From NCBI GenBank assembly GCA_035041965.1, contig JAPYMA010003045.1, positions 124,001-188,000 of the forward strand: a stretch of DNA of 64,000 bases. Direction: 5' to 3'. The notes beneath the pieces were generated by a model, which saw nothing but the letters and a program-made list of their open reading frames with translations, did not search any database and was not told the origin of the DNA. Positions 13,780 through 25,345 of the stretch are shown in pieces. The first letter of the stretch is position 1. The number at the start of each line of letters is the position of its first letter. This stretch comes from Anisakis pegreffii. Taxonomy: Eukaryota > Nematoda > Chromadorea > Rhabditida > Anisakidae. The position numbers and the translations under genes are program-made.

Positions 13780-14207
13780 GACTCAAAATTTCGTTGAACT
13801 TTGTTGCTCTTGGTTATTACTAGAAAATGTGATTATCTCTATTAGTCTACTTAGAAATGCATTCAGATGAGTGTGATATAAACCAATGAAGAGCAGAATA
13901 ATCACTTGAATATTCAATGAAATGTTGCGTAAAAGTTCGTCGAGCTGTCGCTGATCATGTCATTCGTCCAACTAGCGAATATTTCCTTAACTGTTCATCA
14001 ATCAATGACCGAGGGCAAACAACAAAAATGACTGCAAATGAATGAGATGAGAATGATTAAGGCTTGCTTCAAGATGAGCATACTATCAAAATTCACGCAA
14101 ATTGACCTGTTTTATCAAATCCCGAAATTCCGGGAATTTTCGAAACTTAAATCCCGGGATCGGAATCAGAACTGAAATCCCGCGATCCCGTGCAAACCCT
14201 ACTGTAG
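13780..14207 (+). repeat. Dispersed repeat copy A, about 425 bp
   Basis: The sequence from CTCAAAATTTCGTTGAAC to GTGCAAACCCTA is repeated with roughly 80% identity at 21083-21480. It ends in GGGATC-rich sequence identical in style to the reverse terminus at 185. No coding capacity. Confidence 0.75.
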
Positions 14208-14486
14208 ACCAGTGATTCTCGTGGCGGGTAATTCCCTTGGGGAAGTTAGAGAATTTTAGGGATGTAATCATAGAAGCTGTCAAAATTGATAGCGACTGAT
14301 TTCTCAGATATACCTTCCGTAATTGTTCAGCGGTATTTTCGAAATGCATTAACTTGTGTGATACCATCAATGAATTATTGAGAGCAGATTTGATCAGTTA
14401 ATCAATCTTTTTGATTCCGTTTTAAATTGTCGCCCAAAAGTGCAAGATTGTCGGCGGGAGGGAGGGGGGAGGGGGTGACGGAGAAC

Positions 14487-14626
14487 TAGTGTGTTGCGGG
14501 GATCGGAGAATTTCAGGGACTGCGTCTTCAATTCCTGGTCCTCGACTTTTCCCGATCCAACTGCATTTTCGCGTGTCCTGACTGCAAGATTTCGTAGCCG
14601 ACTTTCCCCGTCCTCGCAACACACTG
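14487..14626. mobile_element. 140-bp hAT-like miniature element (TAGTGTGTTGC ends)
   Basis: The left end TAGTGTGTTGCGGGGA and the right end CCCCGTCCTCGCAACACACT are inverted repeats. The flanking 8-mers are CGGAGAAC (14479-14486) and AGGAGTAC (14627-14634), 6 of 8 alike, compatible with an old hAT target duplication. Non-autonomous. Confidence 0.6.
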
Positions 14627-15981
14627 AGGAGTACAGCATTGAAACTGACTGTTGGAGAAGACAAATAGTTGTCTAGCATGCGACCAAAGCGGGGTATGGT
14701 ACGTGACTGTTGAAACCAGTGGTGTCGACACATTAGAAATTTCTGGCTATGCAAAATTTCGCGATGAACACAAGGCCTTACACCAAACTCCTAAGCTGTA
14801 CGTTCGCTAGCTTCGATCAGTTTTTCGAATGCACTCGCATGATGTTTGAAATTGGAAATTCAATGAAAATACTTCAAAAAATATTCCATTTATGATTGCA
14901 AGTTAATGCGCAGTAGCTGATATCATTCACATATCTACACATATATAACTCAAATGGAAAATTAGTCCGATTGAATGCAAAGAACGTTAGTAATAAGTAT
15001 TTATTAGAAAAATAAAGGCAAGGTGCAATATATGATCGCTTAACAATGAATTATACAACAAAAACATTATTTGTTAATTGTTTCACGCTGAATCGAAACG
15101 TATTGGCGAGCAAGCGAACGGAGTGGTTCAAAGAATAAGCAATAATTTGTGTTTTACAAAATAGAGTTGGTGAGATGGATGAGGTAAGATGAGTGTGGAA
15201 ATTTTATGATGAAGTGATGGTGTCGAATTTTGTTTGTTGTTACATTTAACATCCCTTGCTCGCATATACACACACACATCTTATCGCTGCTGCACATTCG
15301 CTCTCTGTTTATTCATGATGCCAAAATTGATTACTTAATCCCATATTTCATTCAATTTTCTTTCAATAAATCCTCGATAGCTATTTGGTGCCTTCGAATA
15401 AAATTTAAAAAAAACCAACGCGTTGTCTACATTACTGCAAGCATGCCTAGATGATTAGTGCTTTTCCGCGTTCATTTATGACGTTCAGAAAAAAATATAA
15501 CACATTTCAAATTTTGCCGTTTGATATCGAGTAGAGTTGTTTTAATAAAGATACGGCATTGGTTAATAATTTTGGGTTGTTGCAGATGTTCTTGAACTAG
15601 ATATGTTATTGCTAAAACGGCGACTTAAGTAGATATACGTTATTGAGATTTGAACTGAAAAGATAACGTTTATGGAAAAAACATCTGCTGGAAATTCGTC
15701 TGATATATGCGTTGAATTCACATACGTCATTCATTGCTAGTTTAGACTACTTAGTTGATTAGTCGTCGTCATGTAATTAGAACAGACGAGCATTTAGAGC
15801 AGTATCGATCACAAGTTATTGCTTATACAAACAGTCGTTTCGAGTGCAGATTCGGTGAAAATATTATGAAAAGCGCCATCAAAGAAAATATGAATGTCTT
15901 AACTATCTACCAAGGCGTTCATCCAGAACTCACTGCTGTTCTGTGAATTGATCATAATTATCCTTGCAGCAGTGCTGCAAC

Positions 15982-17093
15982 TAGTGATGTCTCTATCCCA
16001 GTTAAACTATTCTATTCCTTTTCTATTCTAAGGAATAGAATAGAAGTGTTCACGAAGGAGGAAGGAACAGTTCGGAATAGAATAGGCTTTTTGAGCCCAA
16101 AATAATAGAATATTACAGTTTTCAACAGAATTTGACTGCTCCTTAAACTGTTCCAAGTGAAGACTGCAGTGAGATAAATTACCATTGTTAACTTATTTTT
16201 TAAAAGTTATTATTATTATTATTATTATTATCGTTACGACTTTCTTGGCAAATCGTGGACTATAATTATGTGTCTGGAAGATGTTTGAGGTTTCTGCAAG
16301 GATGGCGGAAAAATAGTTTGTCAAGTAATTCAGTATTGATAGTTTTTAGAGATTTGAATCCACCAAAAAACGTCAAATTCAATATCAAATAGGGAGAGAC
16401 GAATGGCTATCAGTGAGAGGTGAAACAGCATATCAAGGGCAAGTTATCGCAGTTAATTCTCAAAACTGCCAAAGGCTGTTTGTGAGGAATTCCCTCAGGA
16501 AACAACTAAAAGTGCAACTGTGTTTCCGAATGAACTTTCAAATGCTAGTCGTACTCTAAACTGTAGGAACAATTCATCACAGAAATCGTTCACATTTTAC
16601 GTCTCCAATAAAAGTTGCTTGGAGAATTTGAGTCCGATTGAACGAATCAGTTCATTCCGGACTGATTAGTACGAGAAACAATGCATCAGTTTCTGACCGA
16701 ACTGTTGGGACGAAACGGGAATCCTCTGTTCCTTAATGATGCTGGTTACCAGAGCCCGAAACCATCAGTTTTCGTCCAACCATTACGGTTAAAAGCTGCG
16801 TAGACTAAGTTAAACGTAGACAAGCTTCTCCCACCCGAAATAATCTCCACGTTACACTAAAAACGACAAAAAACCACGTTTTCAACCCTAATTACCACAG
16901 GTTTTATCGTGTCACTTTTCTGATTGACGGAACAGAATAGAATAGTTTAGAAAAGTGTAGCACAGTCTAAGGGGGTAAAATAGAATAGAACAGAATAGGT
17001 CTCAAACGAGGGGCAGAACAGAATAGAGTCGTTTTAGGAGAGGAATGGAGCAGAATAGAACAGTTTCCAAAACCTGGAATAGAAACATCACTA
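15982..17093. mobile_element. Non-autonomous hAT-like element, copy 1 (TAGTGATGTCTCTATTCC ends)
   Basis: The left end is TAGTGATGTCTCTATCCC and the right end is GGAATAGAAACATCACTA. The flanking 8-mers are GCTGCAAC and GCTGTAAA. Both subterminal zones are packed with GAATAGAA/TTCTATTC motifs, the layout expected of hAT transposase-binding subterminal repeats. The interior matches the element at 23826-25094 closely, but no intact transposase ORF is present. It contains an (ATT)n run near 16208. Confidence 0.8.
16206..16232. repeat. (ATT)n microsatellite inside hAT-like copy 1
   Basis: A short uninterrupted TTA/ATT run. The sister element at 23826 has expanded the same spot into several hundred bases of TTA/TTTA-rich sequence. 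Confidence 0.85.
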
Positions 17094-20000
17094 GCTGTAA
17101 ATCACATTCATGAAAGCGTGTAACTATTGCCTGCTGCACTCATTTTCTACGAATTTTTGACCGTTCATAATGGTGCTTGCAAATCAAAGAGGATGAACTA
17201 CTCCAGCAGTTCCAACTTTATGGAAAACTTAGCATGTTGTTCTGGATCAGCACGGAAAAGACACAAGCGTTCTTCTTTATCACACTCAGATCTAAGTGCA
17301 TAATTATTTTGTGTTAGTCAACAGACCCCGCAGAGGATTATCGCCCTAGAAACAATCTCAGGCAAACTGCAGTTAGCAATGTCAACCAATGAACGATTTT
17401 TAGTGAATCTGCCTATGAGAGTTCCGTTAATGAAACAAGCGTAAAGCATTATTATTTGCTTCAATTTAGCCGAATCGCAACACCCATCAGATGAAAACGA
17501 GAAAAGTTCAGTTTTGAGGGCCGTCAAATGAAACCGAAGACGATGATCGGTTAGTAACCATGGAAGATCGGATTTGGATGCTGTCGACCGAAACCGTAAG
17601 TGCCTTGGGAAATCCAAGTTGGATGACTATCGATAGAGTATTCGGTTCGTGGCCACCGAGAAAAATCTTTTGCTTCCCAACACTAATTCATTCACAACAA
17701 ATTTTCGTTGTCATTGCGCATAAAAGTTGTGTATGTGTTCGAGGTGGATTATGGCATTTGTTTGAAAATAAACGAGTGAGATGTGTAGATGGGATTAGAG
17801 GAAGTTTAGAGAGTAGTTCGATAGAGTATAATTGTGGGATTTTTTCATTGAGAAACGCAGCACATTCAAGCGATCAATGGAAACAATACTCAGTTGGCAG
17901 TGAAAACGATTGTTCGCACGAAACCAATTTGTGCGCAACTCAGTTCAACACCAAACCAAGTCAGCACCAACTGACAGACACACACGGTAAACGATTCTTC
18001 TTATGGAACGAACGATTCAATGCATATATAACCAATAATTAGGTATTCGTTAACGATGGTTCGTTATTTCTTTGTGAATTGCAAAGTGAGAAAAGACTGG
18101 AATGGGTGATACTGATTCGAAATCATACTTCTGGAACGTGAAACTCAAAGTTCTAGGAAATATGATTTTGAATTTGTTTTTTAAGTTGTTTACAAATTTT
18201 GAATAGATCGTAATAAATGAGGCGTCGTTTTTTCTCTCAAAGTTCTGTTTTTGAATAAGTTTCAATAAATAAACTGAACGAAGAAAGACTGTTAGTACTC
18301 TGTGAAACGAAATAATTGATTATCGTGTGAGGAATTGAACATATTGTTCAGCAGAAATAAGAAAAAAACACGAATACAATCAAATACATTCATTTTCCAA
18401 CAATTTGTTAGTCAGCAGTGCTGAAACATAAAACCTTGAACGCGAATATATGCCTCTGGGAATTTATAAATGGAGTTGAGCAATTAATCTTCAGTCGGAG
18501 AGTGAAGCGCGTTCGTTTAAGAGAATTCAAGCAACAATGCTTCTGGAAATAAAAGTAAATTTTATTTTTTGAGCTGTTTGGCTTCAGTGAAAAAAAAAGG
18601 AACTGGAAGATACGCTCTAAGATGAATAAGTTAGCATGCGGAACAGAATGCACGAGTTCGATGAAACGTATAATACCGCAATCATCGATGATTGATACTT
18701 AAGTATATTGAGTATATCTATATGAGTATATATAAGAATGCATGAACTTCAGTATATGTATGAACAAATAATTGAGTATATTCTCAGGTAAGAAATACAC
18801 GAAGATACATTTGAATACAGTTCAATAACGGCGGCAACGGTTCTTTCAGGGGAAACAACGCGTCCACATGTCATGTAAACACTGCCTCTAAGGGGCATTT
18901 CCTTTTATTCCAAGGTGTAAGAGACCAGCCACATTGTATATGATCTCAACATCGTTTCATGCTGGGAGATCAAGAGGAGATATGAATGTAACATTTAGTG
19001 AAAAAATGTTCCGCCTCTTCAAATTTTAAATTGCTTTCCAGGTGAATTTCAACCGAAAACAAATCACTGTAAGTAAACTTTGCTACACAATATTTACACT
19101 GTGAATCACCGCATACGAGCGCAACAATAACTAATGTGTAAAACTTAAATTACTCAAGCATGGCAAATGCTTAATTTGTCGTGATCTGAAAACTAACCAT
19201 AAGGATCCTTTGCATATGGCATCACCGACCGTTTGCTGTTAGCGATAAGGAATCGCAAGTTTCAATTACGCTACTTTCCAAGCAATTGATCGCGCAGGAA
19301 AATAGTCAGGAAAGTACAATCGGTCCGTGATATAACTTGACGAGAGTGACTCCTTCAAACATATTGCATCCATGATACAATCTCAATAACAGTCACCTGA
19401 ATGAAACTGAATACTGCCCAAATAATTCATCAGCTCCTCCCAGAAACATGTCGTTGGATCACGGAAAATGAATCACCAAATCCAATATCCAAGGCTCCGT
19501 GCTGTAATGAAAACATTGAACGCTGTGTGTCACGATCCAGAAACATCCCAACAACTTCCAATCACATTATATTGAACTTCGACATCAAAACAAAAAAACA
19601 TTAGCATCAAAATTTTCACTGAACTTCAGTTCGCAGTAACCCAAACGTATCAATTGCACGCTGTAGTCTTGAGTTAATAAGTGCATCCCATCACAGCTGT
19701 TAGTATTTAGAAAAACTCTCATGAAAGATAATACCTCTACTATCACTTGATATTCAAATGGATGTAACTTCTCAAATTTAACGCAATTTCATTAAGATGT
19801 TAGAAGTAATCACCCAGTTCTGCTCTCTTCAAGGTTGATTATGTTCAAATTCATACTCCAGTTCAACAATACGTTCTCTGTCAATAACTTTTGATAGGAT
19901 CGAATTGAAGTTAAAAGTGCTATTCATGGTCTGGTTGTATTTACATAGGATTGCCGTTGTTGAATTGTTTAACGACATTTAAAAGCGACCTTATCAGAAT

Positions 20001-21082
20001 CAAGTGGAATGGATTGAAACTGAGAGTTGAAATGATGGTATGCATTAAGATGAAAATTTATGAGTGTCTGCGAGATCGTTTTCAAGAGGGCGGTTTTTAA
20101 ATGATCCAACATAGTAGCTTAATTGTTTCGTTGCAAAAAGTTTACATCCGCCCATTCAAGTAGTTACATTTATGTTCACCCAATCGGCAATGGAAAATAG
20201 CGCAGAGCAAATATGGATAGGCTAATTCGTAAGAATACAATTGGTCATTATAAATGACTGCAGCTATGAATGATGAATCAAAATAAATTTTAAAAATTTG
20301 GTAATTGATTCAATGTTTTTTTGCCGTAATTGAGCAATAATTTCACCAAGCATGTCTAGTGGTGGGTGCATGCGAGATCCGAATAGGACCCCCTCCAACT
20401 ACCAGAATAGTTTTTGCCGATCACCTACGATAATGAATACGCCAGAAGCATTTGCTGAATCAAACCGTCGGTAGCGTGGAATTTGGGCAGACAATATATT
20501 TTCAATGAGTTATAGGCAGTATTTTAATTTGTTCACAATCAGCATAATCAAAAAGTTGAGGGAAATTTTCACAAATAATTTTTTAATTTTTGTGTGAACC
20601 GCGTACAACAGTCGAAAGGCTTGAAACCATGCCTAAAGTGGATGACCATCTTATTGGATACAACTGTTTTATTTTGTATGGCCTTGAAAACATGATTTTT
20701 TGATGAAAAAGCATTGAAATAAGTGATCTTTAGGCTAAAAAAGCGATAACTGCAAAGGCGCAATGCAATTCTATTTACAGTATTTTATTCAGTCACATGA
20801 GAAAATAGATTTTGAAAATAGCAAATTTTTTTAGGGCAGCAAAATTAGCAAAAAAAAAATTCATAGCAGAGTTTTTAGAATTAAGCAAAAAATAGCAGAA
20901 AATGGAGTCTTCGAGAAAATAGCAAAATAATGGCAAAATTTCTTACAATGAGACAAAAAGAAAAGAAAATACACGCTCCACTACAGTTTTCTACTGCACT
21001 CACCTATGCGGACAAATTACGTGTCACTGTGCAGCTCTCGAAATATTCTGAATTGTGGGAAGGAATTAACACACGGATTCGT
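17094..21082. other. Gene-poor stretch
   Basis: About 4 kb with no multi-exon gene. The longest ORF (17560-18042, plus, 160 residues) has no recognisable domain and is listed separately. The region at 20815-20940 is low-complexity (ATAGCAAAA-type) sequence. Confidence 0.4.
17560..18042 (+). CDS. Unassigned single-exon ORF, 160 residues
   Basis: Open for 483 bp from ATG (MEDRIWMLSTETVSALG) to a TAA. It has nine or so scattered cysteines, no signal peptide, no membrane segment and no motif I recognise. It stands alone among repeats, and a shorter ORF overlaps its 5' end on the other strand. It may be a chance ORF; it is listed only for its length in an AT-rich region. Confidence 0.15.
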   Translation: MEDRIWMLSTETVSALGNPSWMTIDRVFGSWPPRKIFCFPTLIHSQQIFVVIAHKSCVCVRGGLWHLFENKRVRCVDGIRGSLESSSIEYNCGIFSLRNAAHSSDQWKQYSVGSENDCSHETNLCATQFNTKPSQHQLTDTHGKRFFLWNERFNAYITNN

Positions 21083-21480
21083 GAACTCAAAATTTCGATG
21101 AATTTTGTTGCTCTTGGTTTCCATCAGAAAATGTGATTATCTCCATTAGTCTACATAGAAATGCATCCAGATGAGCGTGACATGAACTAATGAAGGGCAG
21201 AATAATCAGCTGAATGTTCAATGAAATGCTACGCAAAAGGTCATCAAGCTGTTGTCGATCATGCCAATCGTCGACTATTCCTCGATGATAGGTGGCAAAC
21301 AACGAGGATGATTGCATATGAACGAGCTGGCAATGATTAAGGCTTGCTTCAAGATGGACGCACTATCAAAATTAATACAAATTGACCTGCTTTATCAAAT
21401 CCGGAGATCCCAGGATTTTTCAAAACCTAAATTCCGGCGTCGGGATCAGAACTGAAATCCCGTGATCCCCTGTACACCCT
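21083..21480 (+). repeat. Dispersed repeat copy B
   Basis: Diverged copy of the repeat at 13780-14207, starting CTCAAAATTTCGATGAAT and ending CCTGTACACCCTA. The same order of blocks is kept throughout. Confidence 0.75.
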
Positions 21481-21599
21481 AGCCGACGGTGAGACAGAAC
21501 GGTAGTGGGATCTTAAAGGCAAGCATGCCAGCAAATATCGAATATTCAACTTAGAATCGCCCGCAAGGGCGCGGTAGGTTCGAATTCAATTTTTTTTTC

Positions 21600-21863
21600 G
21601 AGGAGTTTCGGGAAGACTCACCGAAATTTCGGAGAAGTCAGGGGCGGGGACGAGGACAAGGAGATCGGGATGGGGAGAGTCCCCGAAAATGGTCGCCGCT
21701 GGAAAACGGTCGGGACGGGGACAGGGAGGTCTGGGACGGGAACGGGGACGAGGAGGTCGGGGACGGGACGGGACACTTCCCGAAAATGGCCGCCGCCCGA
21801 AAATGGTCGGGAACGGGGACGGAGACGGGGACTCCGAATTCGGGGACCCCTAGCACAACACTA
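21600..21863. mobile_element. GC-rich hAT-like fragment (right end GCACAACACTA)
   Basis: The stretch is built of GGGACGGGGAC-type blocks and ends CCCCTAGCACAACACTA at 21863. This is the same terminus as the complete 130-bp element at 51973-52102. The left terminus is not recognisable, so the copy is probably truncated. ORFs through it are arginine/glycine artefacts. Confidence 0.55.
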
Positions 21864-23817
21864 GATTAAACGATGAAAATTTGTAACTCATCAAGCACAC
21901 AATCAGCAAGGCAGTCGAAACAATGAAATATTCATCAAACGAGTGCTGCTGTTTGATAAACAAAAGCAAATGAATTGATCAAGCGAATGACGCGTTTCAA
22001 AACGCAACCAAAACGTAACATTAACTCAGAGAATCGAAAAAAAACCATAATGATTAGCGCATTTCATTTAACGATATTTCATGGTTAAACCAATGCAGCA
22101 AACGCCTCCTTGAACAATGGAGTGAACGTGGATTGCTCAGAAATGAGTCAGAATATCAAAACTTGCAAGGTTCATTCGACTACTGATTCATTAACCGTTT
22201 TCTCACTCATCCCAAGTTCAATCAAAAGAGTGCGCTTACATTCAACAAACCGTAATTTCGGTTCGTAGAAATCAATGAGGAGTTCACATCCATAACATGG
22301 ATTAAGCTAGCAGCCTTAACTATGTGATTGTTGAAGGTATTTGGCAGATGGATCAATTCAAAATGATGAATATTTTCAGCTAAACAACTTCAGGGTTAGC
22401 AGTGAGGCTGTTCAATAATCAAAAACACCGCCGTGATATAATGGAGAACGCTTACAGATCTCAACCTATGTTCTGAAGCATTTCCAAGAGAAATATTATT
22501 CGGAAGAATGTGATAGATTAACTGGGAAAAGTAATCCGCAAATAAGCTCTACGTACATGGAAGTAGAATTCGATGATGGAATAGAGAAAAACAACATCAA
22601 AATTCCGTCGTTTCCCTTCTGTTCTGAGGTTGGAATGAAGCCGCACCAGCTTATCAGCTAGAACCATTTCCTGTTTCATTGATGAGAGAGCAAATGCGAC
22701 AAAAAGCCTCAGTGTACTCCCAACTAGCCCATTCAATTTAAATTTTGTTGATGAATTCAAATCAATAACCAATAAACCCAATTCGATGAGCGGAAAGAAA
22801 CACTGGCATGATTGTTCAGACTCATCAAAAGTATGGTGTGGCACAGTGCCTTGCATGTGTGGATGTAGTGTGAACTATAAGTGTAGAATCCCGAATCACT
22901 CTCTCCTCCTGAACAGTTGCGTTAAATGCACTCATTTTATTAGTATTGATTGGTAATTATGCGTGAATGTCACATCCTTAAAATGCCATTGCTGTCTACC
23001 AATATACTGTCTGCTCAACCAAACGCATGCAAAAGATTACATCTTTGTTGCATTATCCAAACAGCGAACGTATGAAGTTAATTGATTCCGCACCATGCCA
23101 CTTATGTTATGCGCGCACCCCGCTTAATGCAGTGCTCTACTGGAGAGCTTAGGACACTTCAATGGTTCCATAATCTGTTTGGAAAAATTCAGCTCAATTG
23201 CATCTCAAAAGAAACATGCATGCGACATCAATGGAACTTCTTCAGTTCACTCATGATTATCAATATCCGCAAATACTTTCCAGTGACAATTAGCAAAGAT
23301 CGATAGGAATAAGAAAAAAGAATTAGAAAAACAACTGGAAAACAATTCGATACAACCTGGATAGATTACTGGAGTAATTCCATGACGAGGAACGATAATG
23401 TTTAGAAAAACATCGATAATTATTTGTTGTGTCCACTGCGTCTTGGTGCTTTCAATATGTACTTTCTGGATAGACATATCTCCGTCAGAAAAAAAAATAT
23501 CGAGAATTGTGCGTATAACACTGAATGCAGGACGACTGACTATCAGCCAACAGACACTGCAGCCGATGAACTCAGTTATGAGACAAAATAACGCTATATG
23601 AAATAATCGAAACTTGTTGAATTGCTAATGAGATTTCGCTTATATTCTGTTCGCGTAATTTTCTTTGATAAGCAACAAATGACGTTTCGAATGATTCATT
23701 GAACGTTTATCTCAAGTCAGGAGAATTGATCTTGACGATTTTCATACGTCATTACAAACTTTGGCTGATGCAATGAAACAAATTGTCGAATCCCTATCAT
23801 CAAATTGGTAATCCTTT
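21864..23817. other. Intergenic, nothing assigned
   Basis: Short ORFs only; none has splice-site support or a recognisable domain. Confidence 0.35.
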
Positions 23818-23825
23818 GTTACGGA

Positions 23826-25094
23826 TAGTGATGTCTCTATTCCAGTTAAACTATTCGATTCCTGTTCTATTCCAAGGAATTGTATAGAACAGTTCGCAAA
23901 CAAGGAACACACGGAATAGAATATAATAGAACGGAATAGAATAGAATAGAGCCGGTTTTGGAGAGAAATAGAACAGAACAGAAAAGTTTTCAACAGAATT
24001 TGGCTGTTCCTTAAACTGTTCCATGTGAAGACTGCAGTGAGATAAATTACCATTGTTATATTATTGTTGTTATTATTAATTGTTATTATTATAATTATTA
24101 TTATCATTATTATTATTTATTCATATTATTTATTGTTTTGTTTATTTAATATTGTTTTATTTATTTGTTACTTAGTTATTTATTTTTTTCAATATATTAT
24201 GATTGTTTTAACTCTAACTCTGTTTATTTATTCTTATTATTATTTATTATCATTGTTTTCATTAATACTGTTTAATTCACTAATTCATTAATTTATAATT
24301 AATTCATTAATACTGTTTTCATTTTTCCTATTATTATTTATTTGTACTTCTAGAAGGATGGTGGAGAAATAGTTTCACAAGTAATTCAGTATTGATAGTT
24401 GTAAGAGATTCGAATCCACCAAAAAACGTCATATTCAATATCAATAGGGAGAGACGAAGGGCCGTCAGTGAGAGGTGAAAGAGCTCATCAAGAGCAAGTT
24501 ATCGCAGTTAATTCTCAAAACTGTCAAAGACTGTTTGTGAGAAATTCCCTCAAGAAACAACTAAAAACACAATTGTCCTTCCGAATGAACTTTCAAATAT
24601 ACTGGTCGCACTTTAAACTCTATGAGCAATTCATCATAAAAATTGTTCACATTTTACGTCTCCAACAAAAGTTATGCTTGGACGAATCGAGTCCGATTGA
24701 ACGAATCAATTCATTCCGAACTCATTAGTACGTCAAACAGTGCATCAGTTTCTGACTAAACTGCTGCAACAGAACGGGAATCTTCTGTTCTTTAATGATG
24801 CTGGCTACAGCGCCCGAAACCCTCCGTTTTCTTCAATCATCACGGTCAAAAGCTGTCAACTACCTGCGTGGACATCTTTTCCCACCCGAAATAATCTTCA
24901 TCTTGCAGTGAAATTGCCAAAATACCACGTTTGTAACTCCAACTACCACAACTTTTATCGTGTCATTTTTCTGTCCGAGCAGAATAGAATAGTTTAGAAT
25001 GTAATGGAACAGCTTGAGGAGAATAGTGTTGTTTTCGGAGAAGAATAGAACAGAACAGAACAATTTTCAAAAGCGTGGAATAGAGACATCACTA
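23826..25094. mobile_element. Non-autonomous hAT-like element, copy 2
   Basis: Same termini as 15982-17093: TAGTGATGTCTCTATTCC at the left and GGAATAGAGACATCACTA at the right. The flanking 8-mers GTTACGGA (23818-23825) and GTTGCGGA (25095-25102) match at 7 of 8 positions, a good target-site duplication. The interior is collinear with copy 1 except for an expanded TTA/TTTA-rich block about 24060-24340. Remnant ORFs at 24468-24728 and 24740-24997 correspond to broken reading in copy 1 and show no recognisable transposase motif. Confidence 0.85.
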
Positions 25095-25104
25095 GTTGCG
25101 GATA

Positions 25105-25345
25105 TTCATGCCTCTATTCCAATCGAACTAATCAATTCCTGCACTACTCCTACGACTAGAACAGAATAGTTGCAAAAAGGGACTTGTATAGGGCGACAGT
25201 ACTGAATGGTTCGATAGGCGGAACAGGACACAACGGAATAATGTTGGAATTATGGAGTGTGGAATCAAAGCAGAACAGAACACCTTCAAGAAATAAAAAA
25301 ATGCAGGTCAAGGGACACAGCGGAACAGAACAATACAAGGCAGCT
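25105..25345. repeat. Degenerate GAACAGAA-rich sequence next to hAT-like copy 2
   Basis: It contains CCTCTATTCCAATCGAAC and repeated GGAACAGAAC motifs like the subterminal zones of the neighbouring element. It is probably an older, degraded relative into which, or beside which, copy 2 inserted. Confidence 0.45.

Noticed and set aside
21638..21864. Gly/Arg and Pro/Ser-rich ORFs
   Set aside because: Same cause: GC-rich element fragment, no exon signals.
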